From Ktedonobacterales bacterium (lineage in GTDB: Bacteria; Chloroflexota; Ktedonobacteria; Ktedonobacterales; JACDGC01): a stretch of DNA of 6,235 nucleotides. Where the stretch lies: positions 1 to 6,235 of the forward strand of contig JACDGC010000250.1 in the NCBI GenBank assembly GCA_013815535.1. Reading direction: 5' to 3'. The position numbers were made by a program, and so were the translations under genes. Shown here piece after piece: positions 5,901-6,235 of this stretch; the first letter of the stretch is position 1; every line of letters begins with the position of its first letter. A model generated the notes under the pieces. It was not told the DNA's origin. It saw only the letters and a list, made by a program, of their open reading frames with translations, and did no database searches.

Positions 5901-5966
5901 TAAGCCACAATTGGCGCATTGCCGTGCTTGTGGCAAGACGGCGGCCCCACAGCGTGGGCAGGTCAT
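2931..5966 (-). CDS. Zinc-ribbon / pseudokinase / transmembrane / periplasmic-binding receptor protein
   Basis: A 1011-residue protein. Zinc ribbon at 1-21, with C3, C6, C17 and C20 in two CxxC pairs. Residues 30-135 form a Pro/Gly/Gln-rich linker. Residues 145-410 have a Ser/Thr-kinase fold that keeps the C-lobe signature (PPEQL 326-330, DDRSDLYSLGATLY 335-348) but lacks catalytic residues: no glycine loop, L183 in place of the VAIK Lys, HGAISPDAV (279-287) in place of HRDxKPxN, and VPS near 300-302 in place of DFG. One transmembrane helix spans 434-456, preceded by PRNVSR, implying a cytoplasmic N-terminus. A TPR-like pair of helices occupies about 521-554. Residues 580-1000 resemble type I periplasmic-binding (LivK, Peripla_BP_6) domains, ending in FQGISGRIAFDSRG (951-964). 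C1002 and C1007 could form a disulfide outside. ATG 5966 is chosen because AAAGGGG lies 8 bases upstream and the zinc ribbon starts there; the frame is open to 6080. Likely an envelope ligand sensor rather than an active kinase or transporter, since no ABC permease or ATPase gene is adjacent. The ligand is unknown. Confidence 0.85.
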   Translation of the reverse strand: MTCPRCGAAVLPQARQCANCGLLLVNAERPGNSRPRPNEPIRSGTWEQPPSGSQSGQWSLPADQRPPAGTGQRPQMGGPEAPPNRGIVPLPPSGPGPGNQFGPPLMGRLVQPQSGVPSRPNVPQMSRMPSISPLVAGATLQNRRYRVLGPYRPAQTPDGRPLLGLPQWVAVDSGMRGDRVSLLEIPLSPEMPPAVANRAREALVSQMLAIEHHANMQTILGAFGENGRHFLVLQHIEGTFLTDRVLRYGNVNERLVLTYADELLAALALLERQTPKTLHGAISPDAVILSSDGSHARLLVPSPILIAQALNIPCNAASLHVPGYVPPEQLQNQGDDRSDLYSLGATLYFATTGYDAAARTATIFVAPRQINSAISAPVDAVLAKSVRQVPSQRYQHAEDMQLDIQRAMNGEMPNRDAVNRLEPILPRNVSRTNTLVFTSIISVLIAAILVILLLVRGSASSIATESVLPTATIDATAAALASKGIGLSSGKLIFDQQPLKAVPGNVATPAPNDGTPAGAILAEQAGALALQKNDFGTAISAFKQAVQDDPSNAEALIYLLDAQIDAQRANRALAHQPPLPFITLDVAASFSDKDLSYSREVLRGAALEQYRVDQQHLLPGGVQLRIEIASIGDNISGAPELANYYAAELASKNLSHSIGVLSWSVHNITPDEAQILAQAFASLSGNGVPVLVPVSTTDRFPPKPDPNFFQLSSTDQYQGGVIATTALSPPFSATRVVIVQDQASIPDLEIAGTANVLLGQKLGATNVILETLGKGATIDSVVRDVQTSGANAIIFAGGSDEAVTLATKVAATGRPVPIITSYTADSPSLIGQSFDASTAATAQKAVANPQAMRLLHVVGLADESQWNSAINPQAQKAGVPNFFNAFTSQFSPLNQGLPLTPTANAIFAYDAVGLMMWALANNTLRPLSATTLPNPPDLAVALRTIIENHPFQGISGRIAFDSRGIPMNRSLVLKTIAPSGSNDARGNPLLSWKIEATIGQFCSSDTCKPNF

Positions 5967-5974
5967 GGGTGGAA

Positions 5975-5981
5975 CCCCTTT
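5975..5981 (-). promoter_or_regulatory. Ribosome binding site for the receptor gene
   Basis: AAAGGGG on the minus strand lies 8 bases before ATG 5966. The in-frame ATG at 6080 has no purine-rich site before it and would place 38 non-conserved residues ahead of the zinc ribbon. Confidence 0.65.
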
Positions 5982-6009
5982 CAGGTGGGGATCAAAGGAT
6001 GATTTCGGG

Positions 6010-6015
6010 AGTATA
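6010..6015 (-). promoter_or_regulatory. Possible -10 element upstream of the receptor gene
   Basis: TATACT on the minus strand (5 of 6 to TATAAT) lies 43 bases before ATG 5966, a sensible leader length. No convincing -35 hexamer is found 16-18 bases upstream. A second AT-rich hexamer, TAAAAT, lies at 6079-6084. Confidence 0.25.
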
Positions 6016-6096
6016 TGCGCGGCGTGCCAGGGCACGCACTGAATGCGTTCACCATGTAGGAAACTGAACGATGCACTCATTTTAGCGTATGCGTCA

Positions 6097-6235
6097 ATGG
6101 CTGCTCCGAAAGGTCCTATCTGTCGCCAAGGCCAGCGCTGGTCCGTTTGTGCATCTGATAGGATAGAGGGGATAGCGGATGCACCGTTGACGCGAAAGGA
6201 TCGTACACTCCGTATGGCTGCTCCACCAGATGCTG
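6097..6235 (+). other. Right-edge region; possible start of a divergent plus-strand gene
   Basis: The plus frame from ATG 6097 (itself in frame with ATG 6043) stays open to the window end. A later in-frame ATG at 6214 has GAAAGGA at 6194-6200, 13 bases upstream, and begins M-A-A-P-P-D-A. The region also holds a direct repeat ATGGCTGCTCC (6097-6107 and 6214-6224), an inverted pair TCCTATC/GATAGGA (6114-6120 and 6157-6163), and the palindrome CCAGCGCTGG (6132-6141) between them. Only a few codons after 6214 are visible, so no product can be named. Otherwise 5967-6235 holds no gene that I can support. Confidence 0.22.

Noticed and set aside
2931..5966. Annotation as an active serine/threonine protein kinase
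   Set aside because: The C-lobe resembles such kinases, but the ATP-binding lysine, catalytic aspartate and DFG motif are all missing.
5551..6042. 163-codon plus-strand open frame opposite the receptor N-terminus
   Set aside because: The Gly/Pro/Arg-rich translation is the complement of the Pro-rich linker, and no recognisable motif or start site was found.
5967..6080. Longer receptor start at ATG 6080, adding 38 residues
   Set aside because: It has no ribosome binding site and no signal-peptide or domain character, whereas ATG 5966 has AAAGGGG at good spacing and starts directly at the zinc ribbon.

Overview
The window is GC-rich bacterial DNA (about 60% by eye), densely coded, with no RNA genes, CRISPR array or transposase visible. 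The gene set is: the tail of an acyl-CoA dehydrogenase, a GNAT acetyltransferase, a lipoprotein with PQQ-type beta-propeller repeats, a Pro-rich DUF4190-type membrane protein, and a zinc-ribbon/kinase-like protein with a periplasmic-binding domain. Together with GAAAGG-type Shine-Dalgarno sites this suggests a Chloroflexota bacterium, possibly a Ktedonobacteria relative. That assignment is an inference from family associations, not a demonstrated identity.

Left part, plus strand (1-926): the last 51 codons of an acyl-CoA dehydrogenase, a GC-rich hairpin (178-221), a GNAT N-acetyltransferase (274-747, GTG start), and a short reading frame (771-926). The short frame looks like the N-terminus of a larger conserved protein. 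It breaks off and runs into a textbook rho-independent terminator (884-924).

Main part, minus strand (5966 down to 944): three genes transcribed in the same direction and convergent with the left part. The first (2931-5966) encodes a 1011-residue one-piece receptor: N-terminal zinc ribbon, Pro-rich linker, kinase fold lacking the catalytic residues (a pseudokinase), one transmembrane helix, a TPR-like segment, and an extracytoplasmic LivK-type periplasmic-binding domain. The second (2243-2734) is a small Pro-rich, two-helix DUF4190-type membrane protein with a C10 tract close to its start codon. The third (944-2131) is a secreted lipoprotein with a Thr/Pro-rich stalk and eight PQQ-like propeller repeats. 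The gaps between them are 196 and 111 bases and hold a promoter-like sequence, three copies of ATGCTAGA and two hairpins. The genes may therefore have their own promoters rather than form one tight operon.

Inferred role: the three minus-strand products all belong to the cell envelope. The large protein could bind a small ligand outside the cell and relay its state to the inside through a non-catalytic kinase fold. No ABC permease or ATPase gene lies beside it, so sensing is more likely than transport. The right end (5967-6235) is non-coding on the minus strand and may carry the start of a divergent plus-strand gene leaving the window.
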